This document shows, piece by piece, positions 10,997 through 22,058 of a stretch of DNA of 64,000 nucleotides. Each line of letters begins with the position of its first letter. Position 1 is the stretch's first letter. The notes below the pieces were generated by a model. The model was not told the origin of the DNA, searched no databases, and saw only the letters and a program-made list of their open reading frames with translations. The position numbers and the translations under genes are program-made. This DNA comes from Primulina eburnea (lineage: Eukaryota; Streptophyta; Magnoliopsida; Lamiales; Gesneriaceae), in assembly GCF_022965805.1 (NCBI RefSeq), contig NC_133101.1, positions 20,369,054 to 20,433,053 of the forward strand, written 5' to 3'.

Positions 10997-11480
10997 GGGT
11001 GATTAAATAATGAAATGATTAAGAGAGAAATGATAAAAAGAATGAATGAAGTAAATAAGGATAAAATAATATTATGTTTGGTATGATTTTTAAGAATGAG
11101 ATAAATAATAATCTTTTGATAAATTGACAAAATTGTCCTTCAAGTTATGTGGCGATGGTCGGAGGCGGCGGTAGTCCGTCTATCGGCCGGCTGCGGCAAC
11201 GGTGGTCGGCGACGGCGACGGTCGGCGGGCAACGGCGGTCGGCGGAGGTCGGTTTAGGGAAGTGGTGGTGAGTTTGGATTTAGGAGAAGGGTAAAATTGG
11301 AAAAATATGATGGATTAAGAGTGAGATAAATAATCTTAGGGGGTGAGGAGTGATTATTTTGTCACACCTAATATAACCTACTCATTCATAGGAGGGATAG
11401 ACTTGGTTAAATAATCACCCCTACCAAACATGTGATTAGGTGGGTTAACAAAAATAAACCACCTAATCACCCGTACCAAA
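10997..11480. mobile_element. MITE-like element disrupted by E1
   Basis: Terminal inverted repeats GGGTGATTA (10997) and TAATCACCC (about 11466-11474) enclose the region, followed by taccaaacgcactata, a tail seen in many plant PIF/Harbinger- or hAT-type MITEs. Its left end directly joins E1, so E1 appears to have inserted into it and the outermost left bases are lost. The interior has a GC-rich CGG/GGC-repeat block at about 11145-11265, unlike its AT-rich surroundings. Confidence 0.55.
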
Positions 11481-11484
11481 CGCA

Positions 11485-11996
11485 CTATAAGAGTACTAAG
11501 AATGAAATTGGACATAACCAAATTATTAAATATATATATATATATGTAGTTTGAATAAGTCTCCTATGAGATGGTCTTAGATATATATATCCGTGAAACG
11601 AATCAACCGTATACATACATGTATTGAGTAAAATTAAGCCCAATGTAAGACCGTGGATTTTCAAGCACAATTCCCACCTTTAAATTGTCTACAAATTAAA
11701 TAGATTGCTCATCTGCACTTTGAGGTAGGTCCTCATTTAGCTATCAAAAGTTTTTTATTTTCTCTAGCTTTGGATAGTGCTTACTTGAGTGTAAGAGGAT
11801 TTTCACCGGGTAATCTTCAGTGTCTCTAATGTTTTATCTGTGAAACAAATGATGATCTACTACATTATTCTTAAGGTTCGCAAGAGAGACATCTGCATAT
11901 AGAGATCTAACATTATGGGTATTCCCTGAATTTTCCTAATGCATGTAACGATTTTATTTGATTACATCAAAAATGTTTTTAGCTATGTGTGGATAT
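11485..11996. other. Intergenic DNA, partly duplicated at 37.6 kb
   Basis: The first 43 bases (11488-11530) are nearly identical to 37619-37661, so they belong to the same duplicated block as the 7SL-like copies. A (TA)n run follows, then a stretch with tctcctatgagatggtct that resembles a common asterid repeat. No gene is seen up to the E2 insertion. Confidence 0.6.
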
Positions 11997-12001
11997 GGAC
12001 C
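11997..12001. other. E2 target site duplication, left
   Basis: GGACC here matches GGACC at 22714-22718 on the other side of E2. Confidence 0.95.
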
Positions 12002-12656
12002 TGATACCCCAATAAGAATTTGGGTCTTCGTTAACCCGGTTTATTATTTGGATAGTCCGGATCAAAAGCCACTTGCTGGGTACTCACCTCAAACACCCGA
12101 ATATTACGCCTCTTCTCGAGCAATCATCTTTCCAACCCGGGATCTCGAGCCAATAGCCGCGATCTCAAGCAAACACCAAGGTACCCTACTACCCGGGCCA
12201 CCTCGAGAATTGCACCACACTTGAGTGTGATTGATACAGACCATCCAATCTGTTAGAACCACTTGGGCTTGGAGTGTCCTAGAAGTTATCAGAAGCTACA
12301 AGTATGTGTAGCCGACTTGCCATACTTAGTAGGTGGTACGAGGATCGAGGTACCTATCCCATTTTTTTACTATAAATAGCAGGTATTAATGTCATTTATA
12401 GATTCTAAAATATTTAAACTTTCAAGCACTTACATATTTCCTCTCGAATATTGCTTGTGTTCATCTAAAACTTGCTAACTTAAGCATCAGAGTGGCTACG
12501 TCGGATACCCCTCCGGCGCCCATTCATGAGTTCCTTTCTTAGTTGTAGGTTTTGCTGCATCCACTATCTTCAATCAAATTCCTAAACACTATAAATTACT
12601 GATTTGATCCGTTGGATTCCCTTACCCGGCTCATCCATTTCAACGAGTTCACATCA
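12002..12656 (+). repeat. E2 5' LTR
   Basis: It begins TGATACCCC and ends TTCACATCA. A TATA-like ctataaatag lies near 12371. It is 655 bp, the same length as the 3' copy. Confidence 0.95.
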
Positions 12657-12657
12657 T

Positions 12658-12675
12658 TGGCGCCGTCTGTGGGAA
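12658..12675 (+). other. E2 primer binding site
   Basis: TGGCGCCGTCTGTGGGAA lies one base after the 5' LTR, the standard primer site sequence of many plant gypsy elements. Confidence 0.9.
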
Positions 12676-12696
12676 ATTTGAGGCTAAGACGTTGAT

Positions 12697-14204
12697 ATGG
12701 CTCGTACAAGAAGAACTAACAAGATAATTCTCGGGCCCAGGAAGATAGAGGGGAGACTTCGAGAAAGGATGGTGTTCGTAACACCGGGCCAAATCTCATT
12801 ACTATGACTCCGGAAGAGTTAAAAAAAATTGTATCCGATGCAATAAAGCAAGCTATGGCCAGGAAAAAAGTTTCTCAGCATGATACACAACCCGGAGATA
12901 GACAGGAGCATGAGCAGGAGCAGGAGTTGGGGAAGGAGGAGGTGAGAGGAGAAGACGAGGAATCCAGCGCTGGATCAAAATCTCCGACTATGGTAGAAGA
13001 ATTGATGGAGCTGAGGCAGAAGATGAAGGTCCTGGAGAGACAGTTGGAGGGCCGGAGCACTTCCTGGGCAATCACCAGAGGTTGCCCATTTGCTGACATT
13101 ATTGTTCGGGAACCTCTTCCCGGATATTTCAAGTCTGCTAAAGTGAAAGATTATGATGGTAACGCAGACCCGGAGGAGCACCTAGCCAGGTTTGAGAATA
13201 TGATCATGCTACACTGTTACACTAATCGAATCAAGTGTAAGGTGTTCCTGACAAAATTGGTGGATTTAGCTCAAAGATGGTTTGAAGGTTTGGCTCCTCA
13301 AAGTATTAGTTCTTTCAAAGAATTCCAAAAGGTGTTTTCACACCATTTCAGCAGCTAAAAAAAATACAAGAAGACTACTTTCAGTCTCTTTGAAGTTAAG
13401 CAGAGCCCGGAAGAGAGTTTGAGGGCTTACATCAGAAGATTTAATAGAGTGGCTCTTGACGTTCCTACTTGTGCCACCGAGACAAAGACGACTGCATTCA
13501 CCCAAGGCTTGAGAGAGGGTGAATTTTTCAAGTCATTGATCAAGAAAGTACCCGAAGACTTTGAGGATTTATTATCTCGGACAGAAAAATACATCAATAT
13601 GGAGGAAGCCCAGAAGCAGAAGAGAGAGGCTGTAAGGAAGGAAAGAGGAGATCGGGTATCTAGGCCCGAGGAGAAGGGACAGAGAAGGGGTAATCCAGGG
13701 AATTTTTCTCACCATGTGCCCCTAATGATCGCCCCGGAGAGGGAGATACAGGAGTGAAGTAGAGATCTGGCCCCAGATTATCAACTATTCCGGCCCGAGA
13801 AGAGAGGATTCTGCACTCTCCACAAAGTGTGTTACCACAACACCGAGGACTGTAAAATATTGAAGGGAGACTATGCCCTGCCTCTCGCCACGGGACCCAG
13901 TCAAGCCAACAAAAGACCGAGATTGCTGCCTTGGACATCTCGGCAGCTAGGATCTAGTGCCCGGAAAGTAGATCTAAGGGGCAATGTAAGGAATGAGCAC
14001 GGGAAAATGAGGGAGCCCGAGCCCGAGAGAAAGAAGAATTTTCCTCCTGCCATGGGGTTAATCAAAATGATTTCTGGAGGATCCACTGATGGTGATTCTA
14101 ACCGGGCAAGGAATTCAAGGGATAGGAGCGATTGTATGGAGGTAGAAGGGGTGAGGAAGAATGAGGCGGTGATCAGTTTCGGTCGGAAGATTGAAAGGGG
14201 GTGA
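12697..14204 (+). pseudogene. E2 gag (broken)
   Basis: An ATG at 12697 opens a short frame (MARTRRTNK...) that shifts into the main one near 12800. The main frame has an acidic coiled stretch, then the Tat gag core: KVKDYDGNADPEEHLARFE, RWFEGLAPQSI, YIRRFNRVALD and YINMEEAQKQKREAV. A TAA at 13356 (inside SS-KKYKK) and a TGA at 13755 interrupt one continuous frame. The zinc-knuckle-like part is CTLHKVCYHNTEDC at about 13811-13852. It would form the particle shell and bind RNA in an intact relative. Confidence 0.9.
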
Positions 14205-14951
14205 ATCTACCCCCACGATGACGCCCTGGTTATCCAAGCCCGGGTGACAAATTATGACATTTTGAGGGTCTTTATTGACTCGGGAAGCTTTGTAAATGTA
14301 AATTTTAAAGATGTATTTGTACAGATGGATTTGCAGGGCTATCATTTGGAAGATGTGGAAACCGCACTTTTTGGTTTTGCTGGCCATGTGGTTTACCCGG
14401 AAGGAGAGATTATCTTGCCACTTACTCTAGGCTCCCAAGATCTCTAAAAGACAGTGACGACTTCTTTCACTATAGTGGACTCCCTATCCTCATATAATAT
14501 AATTCTCGGTAGACCGGCTATGAATGAATTTAGAGCCGTGGCATCCACCTACCACAAAAAGATCAAATTTCCTATGGGAGCCCTGGTAGGAGAAGTCCGG
14601 GGAGATCAGCCATCTTCTCAGAAGTGCTATGTGGAGGCAGTCCAGGCTGATCAGAGCAAAACCAGGAGGGAAGGGAAGAAAGCGAGAGTTGATGAAGTAG
14701 GAGGAAGAGTACTGGAGAAGGGAGATGTTCATTTTGTGGCTGAAGAGGAGCAAGAGATGATAGAGGTCGGACCAGGGCAGCAAATTCGGGTGGCTCGGGA
14801 CCTCAGTATATCCACCCGGGTTAGTCTGATCAATTGTTTAAAAGCTAATATTCATGTGTTTTCCTGGTCCCAACAGGAGTTGACAGAGATCTCACCCCTG
14901 ATATCGGAGCATCAATTGAATATTCTCCCGGGCTCTCTCCCGGTAAAGTAG
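14205..14951 (+). pseudogene. E2 aspartic protease region (broken)
   Basis: After a frameshift near 14190-14205 the frame reads HDDALVIQARVTNYDILRVF followed by IDSGSFVNV, the active-site D-S-G-S at about 14275-14286. A TAA at 14445 interrupts it. The part after it (IVDSLSSYNIILGRPAMNEF) is the conserved C-terminal ILGRP motif, and the remainder links to RT (HVFSWSQQELTEISP). Confidence 0.85.
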
Positions 14952-15850
14952 AAGAAGAGACACTTTGGTCCTGAAAAGGACAAATTTATTGATGAACAGG
15001 TGAAGGAGCTGCTGAAGGCCGGCCACATTCGAGAAATTCAATTTCCTACATGGCTTTCGAATGTGGTGCTGGTACCTAAGTCCACCGGGAAGTGGAGAAT
15101 GTGTGTAGATTTTCGTGACCTCAATAAGGCTTGCCCTAAAGACCATTACCACCTTCCCAGGATTGACCAACTGGTGGATTCTACCTCGGGCTTTGAACTG
15201 TTGAGTTTCATGGATGCTTACCAGGGATATCATCAAATTCCCTTGGCAAAAAATTATCAAGATAAAGCCAGCTTCATCACCTCGGGAGGGACATTTTGCT
15301 ATATTGTAATGCATTTCGGGTTAAAGAATGCAGGGGCTACTTACCAGCGTCTCATGAACAGAGTATTTGAGAAAAATCCTGGGTCGGAATGTGGAGGTAT
15401 ACGTGGATGATATCCTGGGAAAGACTAAAGAGGTGGCACATTTCATCATTGATATGGAGAAAACCTTTGCTACTCTAATGCATGACGGGATAAAGCTCAA
15501 CCCTGCCAAATGCATTTTTGGTGTGAAGAGTGGCAAGTTTTTGGGTTTCATAGTGACCGACTGGGGAATTGAGGTCAATCAGGAAAAAGTCAAATCCATG
15601 TTGTGCAAGCCATCTCCCCGATCTGTCAAAGAAGTACAGAAGCTGACCAGGAGGATAGCTTCCATGTCTCGATTTATATCCCGGTCAGCACACATGAGTT
15701 ATCCTTTCTTTCAGGTTCTAAGGAAGGCCCAACAATTCGGGTGGGATGAGAAATGTGAATAGGCTTTCCAAGACTTGAAGATTCACCTTGCAGAGCTCCC
15801 TGTATTGGTAAAGCCGGAGCCCGGGGAAAAACTATTTGTTATATATCTAC
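14952..15850 (+). pseudogene. E2 reverse transcriptase (broken)
   Basis: Recognisable blocks run in order: LLKAGHIREIQFPTWLSNVV, WRMCVDFRDLNKACPKD, FMDAYQGYHQIPL, FGLKNAGATYQRLMN and the catalytic VYVDDILGKTK near 15394-15426. A stop precedes the domain at 14949, a one-base frameshift lies near 15370-15400, just before the catalytic box, and a stop is at 15760. The catalytic Asp pair is present. Confidence 0.9.
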
Positions 15851-16640
15851 TACGGAGTATGCTGTCAGCTAGGTTCTAATAAAAGAAGAAGGCTCTGATC
15901 AAAAGCCTGTCTACTATGTCAGCTATGCTCTAAGAGGCCCCGAGCTCCGTTACAATGAGATAGAGAAGATTGTTTTGGCCTTGATCATGACTCCCCAGAA
16001 ACTACGACCTTACTTCTTGTCGCATCAAATAATTGTTCTTACCAATAGTCCTCTTGACAGGATCATGACTCATTCAGAAGTATCCGGGCGGATGATCAAG
16101 TAGACAGTAGAGTTGGGAGAATATGACATTGAATACAAGCCTTGGGTTGCCATCAAAGCCCAAGCCTTATCAGACATCTTATCCGAGATGATTCAACTCG
16201 AGGAAGAAAAAGTATGAAGAGTGTTTGTGGATGGGGCGTCTAGCCTTGCTGGTTGTGGAATAGGGATTGTAATAATATATCCCCCGGGAGAAAAGATTAA
16301 ATTGACCTTAAAGATTGATTCCCGGATAACCAATAATGAGGCTGAGTATGAAGCTGTCCTTGCCGGTATCTGAGCTGCCCGGGAGGTTGGAGCTTCCCGA
16401 ATTATTCTGTACTCTGATTCACAGCTAATCACTCAACAGATAAAGGGCATTTATGAAGCTAAGGAGGACATGATGATCAAATACCTACAGCTCATTCAAG
16501 CCCAAGCAAGAACCTTTGTGGATTGGAGTATTGAAAAAATACCCCGGGAGGAGAATGAAGAGGCTGATGCTCTGGCAAAAATGGCTTCTTCACAATCAGA
16601 AGTCAGTACCCGGGAAGTCTTGCATGTTTCCCGATTGGTC
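15851..16640 (+). pseudogene. E2 RNase H (broken)
   Basis: Two RNase H-like parts are seen. The first, following the RT (about 15780-16180), is decayed with stops. The second has intact motifs VFVDGASSLAGCGIGIV, NNEAEYEAVLAG, ILYSDSQLITQQI and EADALAKMAS (about 16216-16590), with D, E and D catalytic positions and one stop near 16371. A second, archaeal-type RNase H after the normal one is a known mark of Tat elements. Confidence 0.8.
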
Positions 16641-17906
16641 CTTCCTCTTGAAGAAGAAGCATTATCAACATTAGAGAATTCCTGGATGACACCTCTGATA
16701 AAGTTCATTATGAACAATGAATTACCCGAGGACAAAGCCCGAGCTCAAAAGATTAAGAGACAAGCTCCCAGGTTTGTTCTCTTAAATAATATCTTGTACA
16801 GGAGGTCATTCCAGGGACCCTTATTAAAATGCTTATCTAAGGGAGAAGTGGATTATGTCCTCTGAGAAATTCACGAAGGATGTTGTGCTGAGCACCTCAG
16901 AGGAATATCTTTGGCCCGAAAAACAATGCTTGCCGGGTTCTGGTGGCCAACTCTTAGCCCAGATTCTGTTCGAGTGGTTCAGGCTTGTGAGGGCTGTCAA
17001 CGTCATTCAAATTTTTAACATAGCCCGGCCACTCTTATGAAGACTATTTGGGCATCTTGCCCCTTTGATCAGTGGGGAATGGATATTGTGGGCCCCTTTG
17101 CAATTGCCGGGGCTCAGAAAAAATTCTTGCTAATGGCTGTAGATTATTTATCTAAATGGGTGGAAGCTGAGCCTTTAGCCAAAATCACTGAGCAGGAAGT
17201 TTTAAAGTTCTTGTGGAAGAACATAGTATGCCGGTTTGGAGTACCCAGAAGACTGATATCAGATAATGGAAGGCAGTTTCAGGGCAAAGAGATTACATCA
17301 TGGTGCCGGGAAATGAATATCACCCAGTCCTTTACCTCTGTTGCCTATCCTCAAGCTAATGGCCAAACAGAGGTTGTGAATAGAATTATCGTACAAGCAT
17401 TGAAAACCAGGCTACACGGCAAAGGAAAGGATTGGGTGGAAGAACTGCCCAGTGTTCTGTGGGCATATAGAACCACTCCCCGGGAACCTACTCAAGAAAC
17501 TTCTTTTAACTTGGTATATGGTTCGGAAGTAGTCCTTCCAGTGGAAATTGGGCAAACATCTTCCCGGGTAGAATCTTACCCGGAAGACAATGATCAAAGC
17601 TGGGCTATGGAGTTGGATTTGGTGGAAGAAAAGAGAGACAGAGCAGTCATTAAAATGGAAGCATATCGGAGCCGGGTTATGAAATCATATAACAGAAAGG
17701 TCCGGATCCGATATTTCCAAGTAGGGGATTTATTCATGAAGAAAGTCAATCCTGCCGGAGATGTTGGGAAGTTGGAAGCACGGTGGGAAGGACCCTATAA
17801 GATCACCCAAAGGGTCAGTACGGGATATTTTTATCTAGAAGATGCCCAGGGCCGTCTTCTTAAAAGGCCTTGGAATGTATTTAATTTGAAAAAGTACTAT
17901 GCATGA
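16641..17906 (+). pseudogene. E2 integrase (broken N-terminal part, intact core)
   Basis: The N-terminal H2C2 region (about 16855-17030) contains stops (ACEGCQRHSNF then stop). The core from 17037 is one open frame of 289 codons with the D-D-E triad visible: WGMDIVGPF, LISDNGRQF and NGQTEVVNR. It ends with the GPY-like WEGPYKITQ region and a stop at 17906. No chromodomain is seen, as expected for Tat. Confidence 0.9.
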
Positions 17907-18014
17907 CATATGTAATTATTTGATGGAAGAAATAAATGAAAGATCTATTTTCTCAGAGAAAAAGTGTGATGAATGTTTCTTTTATCTTATCTCGAGAGGT
18001 ATTAGGTCCCGGTT

Positions 18015-19030
18015 ATTTATGAAAAGCCTAGGGCACTATACCCAAGCTCGGGGCACCACACCTCGACCATTCCCAAGTCCCGGGACATGCTCCCCGGCCC
18101 AAGGCTCCGTACCTTGGTTATTAAAAAGCCCAGGGCACCACACCCTGGCTCGGGGCACCACACCTTGACCATTCCCATGTCCCGGGACATGCTCCCCGGC
18201 CCAAGGCTCCGTACCTTGGTTCTTAAAAGCCCAGGGAACTAAACCTGGCTCGGGGCACCACACCTTGACCATTCCCAAGTCCCGGGACATGCTCCTCGGC
18301 CCAAGGCTCCGTACCATGGTTCTTAAAAGCCTAGGGAACTACACTCTGGCTCGGGGCACCACACCTCGACCATTCCCAAGTCTCGGGACATGCTCCCCGG
18401 CCCAAGGCTCCGTACCTTGGTTCTTAAAAAGCTCAGGGCACTAAACCCTGGCTCGGGGCACCACATCTCGACCATTCCTAAGTCTCGGGACATGCTCCCC
18501 AGCCCAAGGCTCCGTACCTTGATTCTTCAAAGCCCAGGGAACTACACCCTGGCTCGGGGCACCACACCTCGACCATTCCCAAGTCCTGGGACATGCTCCC
18601 CGGCCCAAGGCTCCATACCTTGGTTCTTAAAAGCCTAGGGAACTACACCCTGGCTCGGGGTACCACACCTCGACCATTCCCAAGTCACGGGACATGTTCC
18701 CCGGCCCAAAGATCCGTACCTTGGTTCTTAAAAAGCCCAGGGCATTACACCCTGGCACGGGGCACCACACCTCGACTATTCCCAAGTCCCGCGACATGCT
18801 CCCCGGCCCAAGGCTCCGTACCTTGGTTCTTAAAAGCCCAGGGAACTACACCCTGGCTCGGGGCACCACACCTCGACCATTCCCAAGTCCCGGGAGATGC
18901 TCCCCGGCCCAAGGCTCCGTACCTTGGTTCTTAAAAGCCCAGGGAACTACACCCTGGCTCGGGACTCCACACCTCGACCATTCCCAACACCCGGGGACAT
19001 GTTCCCCGGCCCAAGGCTCCGAGCCTTGAT
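18015..19030 (+). repeat. Tandem array, about 10 copies of a 101-bp unit
   Basis: The landmark aaggctccgtacc recurs at 18101, 18203, 18303, 18404, 18506, 18607, 18708, 18810, 18911 and 19013, a spacing of 100-102 bases. Each unit also has ctcggggcaccacacc and cgggacatgctccccggccc. The unit is GC-rich and partly self-complementary. Long frames on both strands here are by-products of the repeat, since the period is not a multiple of three. It lies between integrase and the antisense gene. Confidence 0.97.
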
Positions 19031-19219
19031 TCTTACTCAAGAACATATTTCATTATCTTGATTAATTATTAAAAATACCGGTCAGTTCTCAACACTTAGA
19101 AGATTTTCTAAATTATTATACACAGTTAATTACCCGGGTTTCTTGAAGACTTATAAGAATATTATAAAGAACAAGTTAAGAAAATTGAAATTTCATTAAT
19201 GAAAGCCCGGGGGCAAGAT
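19031..19219. other. E2 spacer between tandem array and antisense gene
   Basis: Short AT-rich spacer with no feature that I can name; it may hold the 3' end signals of both convergent transcripts. Confidence 0.4.
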
Positions 19220-21455
19220 CTACAGAGAAATTTTTTTTTTACAATCATAGTCTATATCTACATGTTCTGGCCCTGGCTGCTCTTCTCGGGTCGCCTCCTT
19301 CTCCTCCTCACCATCCTTTGGAAGGGATGCAATAGCCAGGCCAAAATCAGGAAAGTTTTCCCTTTCTTGAGGTAAGAGTCCGGCTTTCTCAAATTGTTCA
19401 CGGCATTTATCAAAGCCGATCTGGAAAAGAGGATAGGCCTTATCTACCACGGCCTTCTTAAACTCAGGAGATTGAAGGAAGGAGGCCTGCCACTTGTCTT
19501 TGTTGTACTCAGCCAGGGCCAGGGCATTCTCGGCTCTCTCGGCCCGATGAAATTGCACCTCTGCCTGTTCAGAAAGGGAATGGTTCCTCGATTCCGAGAC
19601 AGACAGAGAGCCTCGCAGATTTTCTTCTAGGACAAGGACTTCATTGATGTCATCTCGGGCCTTGTCCAGGGCCGAGCGCAAGCTGGCCACTTCCTCCTCG
19701 TGAGTGGCTCGAGCCCGGGACAACTCCTCTTGTAGCTTTTCCTGAGTGTCTTGGAATTGTCGGGCTCATTTTCCAGAAACGGTGGCAGCCGCCGCAACCT
19801 CCTCAAAGGCCGAGATCAGCAATTGAGCAGCCTATTCAAAAACAAGTCAGTAAAAAAAAAAAGAGAAAGAGAGAAGAGAAGTATGATAACAGAGCAAGAA
19901 AGGTTAATGAAGAACTTAGCGCCAGGAGTTTGTTCGAGCCTTTGAAAAGTTTGGCAGAGGCTCGGAAGTTCTTCAAACAGGCCTCCTCGTCAGGAATAAT
20001 TAGTTGTTTTAATATTTTGAGCCCCCTTGCCGAAGACCCCTCCTCAAGAATATTGGCTCGGGGAGGTTGCTCGAGGAGAAGGGGCCGTTGGTTGGATTGT
20101 TGCGGGGAGGGGGTGTTGATCGAGTTTCTTGAGATGAACTTTGGCCCACCTCCCGGTCATCCTCGACCAGAATATGCTCCGGGCTTGTGACAGCCTTTCG
20201 TTTCCTCTGGGTGAGAGGGACATGATCTTCAGAATCCTCCCGAGATTCATCTCGGATCGCCTCCTCCTCTCGTTGGGCCACGACCCGAGCCAATTCTGCT
20301 CGTTGGGCCGCCTCCTCGACCTATTTCTTCTCGGCAGCGGCTTTCCGGGCTGCCAATTTCTTCTCTTTGGCTGCCTTCTTGGCCGCCCATTTCTTAGCAA
20401 AGGCCTCCTGTATTTTTGAGTTATCTGCACAAAAAGAATAAAGGAAACGTTAGTACAAGTTGCAAATTTACACAAGGATAAAAGAACAAGTATAAAAGAA
20501 CATGTACCAGGTTGAGAGCCCGAGCCAGCAACCTCGTCGATCACCCTGTCCAAAGGGTCCTCAGCCCGGGCACTCAACCCATAAGCGACCAAATTCTCGT
20601 TAGAGATAAGAACGGAGGAGGAGTATTTGTGGCCCTCCACCAGAGCTTGACTCATGAGGAAAGATTCCTCAGATTTATAAGCCTGGGGAAGGGCAGGTTG
20701 TGGTGTAAGAGATGGAAGAAACCCGATCAGACAAGGAAGAGGACCGGGGAGTTGAATAAAGAAAAATCGTCCTTTCCATCCTTTCTGAGAAGAAGAGATA
20801 TCATCAAAGAATCGGGAATTAAGGCGCGCAGTCGGGGAAAATGCATTATCCCCGAGTCTGCAAAAAAAGAAATAATGAAGAATGAGGGGGTTGATAAGAA
20901 GATTGTTCATTTTAAATAGAACATAGGCCGAAGCCATGATGCGGAAAGAGTTTGAATGAAGTTGGTTGATAGGTACACCAAAGAATTTGGGAACCTCGAT
21001 GTAAAAAAGAGGAAGGGGAAAACGGAGACCATTCCTAACTTGGTCCCGGAAGAAAGTAGTGTACCCGGCGGGGGCTTGTCAGCCCGATCAAAGGGACCGG
21101 GTACAAGGATAGAAAAAGTAGAAGGAATGGACCCAAAAGACCGGATTTCCTCATCTGCCCTCGAGCGCAAAGTGCTGCTCAAAGAGGAGAACCAGGGAGT
21201 TTCCGGGACATCGATGGGAGGAGGATTGGAAGCTCGGGCCTTGACCTTATCCTTTTTCAGATTTCGGGAAGTACCCGAGGAAGAAGGTTTTGAAAAGGAA
21301 AGTTTTGTTTGGTGAGCTATGGGTTTTTTAGAAGCTTGGGAAGTAATACGACGGCGAGGGGGAGAAGGGGAAGAATCGGAGCGCATCGTGGTGGACTCGT
21401 CACTAGAAGAGCCTCGTGCATTCGCTCCAGAGGTAGAAGATGTAGAATTCGACAT
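19220..21455 (-). pseudogene. E2 antisense gene (Transposase_28-like aORF), probably three exons
   Basis: The product resembles the plant putative gypsy-type transposon protein family (Pfam Transposase_28), known from antisense ORFs of Tat elements; its function is unknown. Exon 1 (21455 to about 20511) starts MSNSTSSTSGANARG, is Ser/Pro-rich, then has RADKPPPG and, after a one-base shift near 21063, FRDQVRNGLRFPL, QLHSNSFRIMASAYVLF and KGWKGRFFFIQLPG. A GT at about 20506 and AG at 20426 bound an intron. Exon 2 (20425 to about 19900) is Lys/Ala/Glu-rich with MARVVAQREEEAIRDESRED and has one stop. After another likely intron, exon 3 (19831-19220) is coiled-coil (EEEVASLRSALDKARDD). Transcription is opposite to gag-pol. 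Confidence 0.75.
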
Positions 21456-21622
21456 GCTCAAATGAAGATTGAAGGGAAAGAACTTACTAATGTGGGGAAG
21501 AGAGAGGTGGAAAATCGCTGGAAGTAGATGATTTTGCACAAACAGAGCTTCGAGAAAAAATTTTGCAATAGCTTCGCCGAGAGTTTGAATTTGAAAGTGA
21601 TTTTTGAAAAATAGGGGGGTAA

Positions 21623-21630
21623 TATATATA
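21623..21630 (-). promoter_or_regulatory. TATA box of the E2 antisense gene
   Basis: TATATATA on the minus strand lies 175 bases before the antisense ATG at 21455. The related E3 fragment has a TATATATA 168 bases before its own ATG, so the spacing is conserved between two copies. Confidence 0.6.
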
Positions 21631-21639
21631 AGCGGCGGG

Positions 21640-22046
21640 GGGAGATCTCGGCCATTGATCTAAAGCACACGTGGAAGATCAAGATGCACCTCGTAAATTA
21701 GACCGCTGTCATGCGAAAGGACGTGCACATATATCAAGGTGTCAGACTTATCGAATTCTCGGAATACAAAACGTGTTTCGGCGGGAGTTTAATGCTAAAG
21801 CATGCGTCATAATGACTTTCTTAGATTACCCGGGAGATTTAAGGCCCCGGCATCTTATTCAAACCCGGGAGATTTGACGCCCTGGAATATTATTTTAAAC
21901 ACGGGAGGTATCAGACCCTGGTATTTCATCCCATCTATGGAATCTTTGAAGCCCCCGATGCTCTTACACATTCAGAATTGTGTGCTAAACAAGAATGCAA
22001 GTACGACAGATTGGGACAGCGAGTCAAACTCTAGCTCGACTATTTT
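21640..22046. other. E2 region between antisense promoter and 3' LTR
   Basis: No convincing gene. It is related to the E3 segment 25130-25530 (shared motifs such as gtcagacttatcgaattctcgg in inverted form) and would be the upstream region of the antisense gene. Confidence 0.5.
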
Positions 22047-22058
22047 AGGGATGGGTGG
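22047..22058 (+). other. E2 polypurine tract
   Basis: AGGGATGGGTGG immediately precedes the 3' LTR. The same motif precedes the E3 LTR on the minus strand (25117-25128). Confidence 0.75.

Noticed and set aside
18015..19030. CRISPR array
   Set aside because: The units are contiguous with no spacers, and the context is a plant retrotransposon.
18015..19046. Long ORFs with a repeated peptide, on both strands
   Set aside because: They follow from the 101-bp tandem DNA repeat; the period is not a multiple of three and frames drift.
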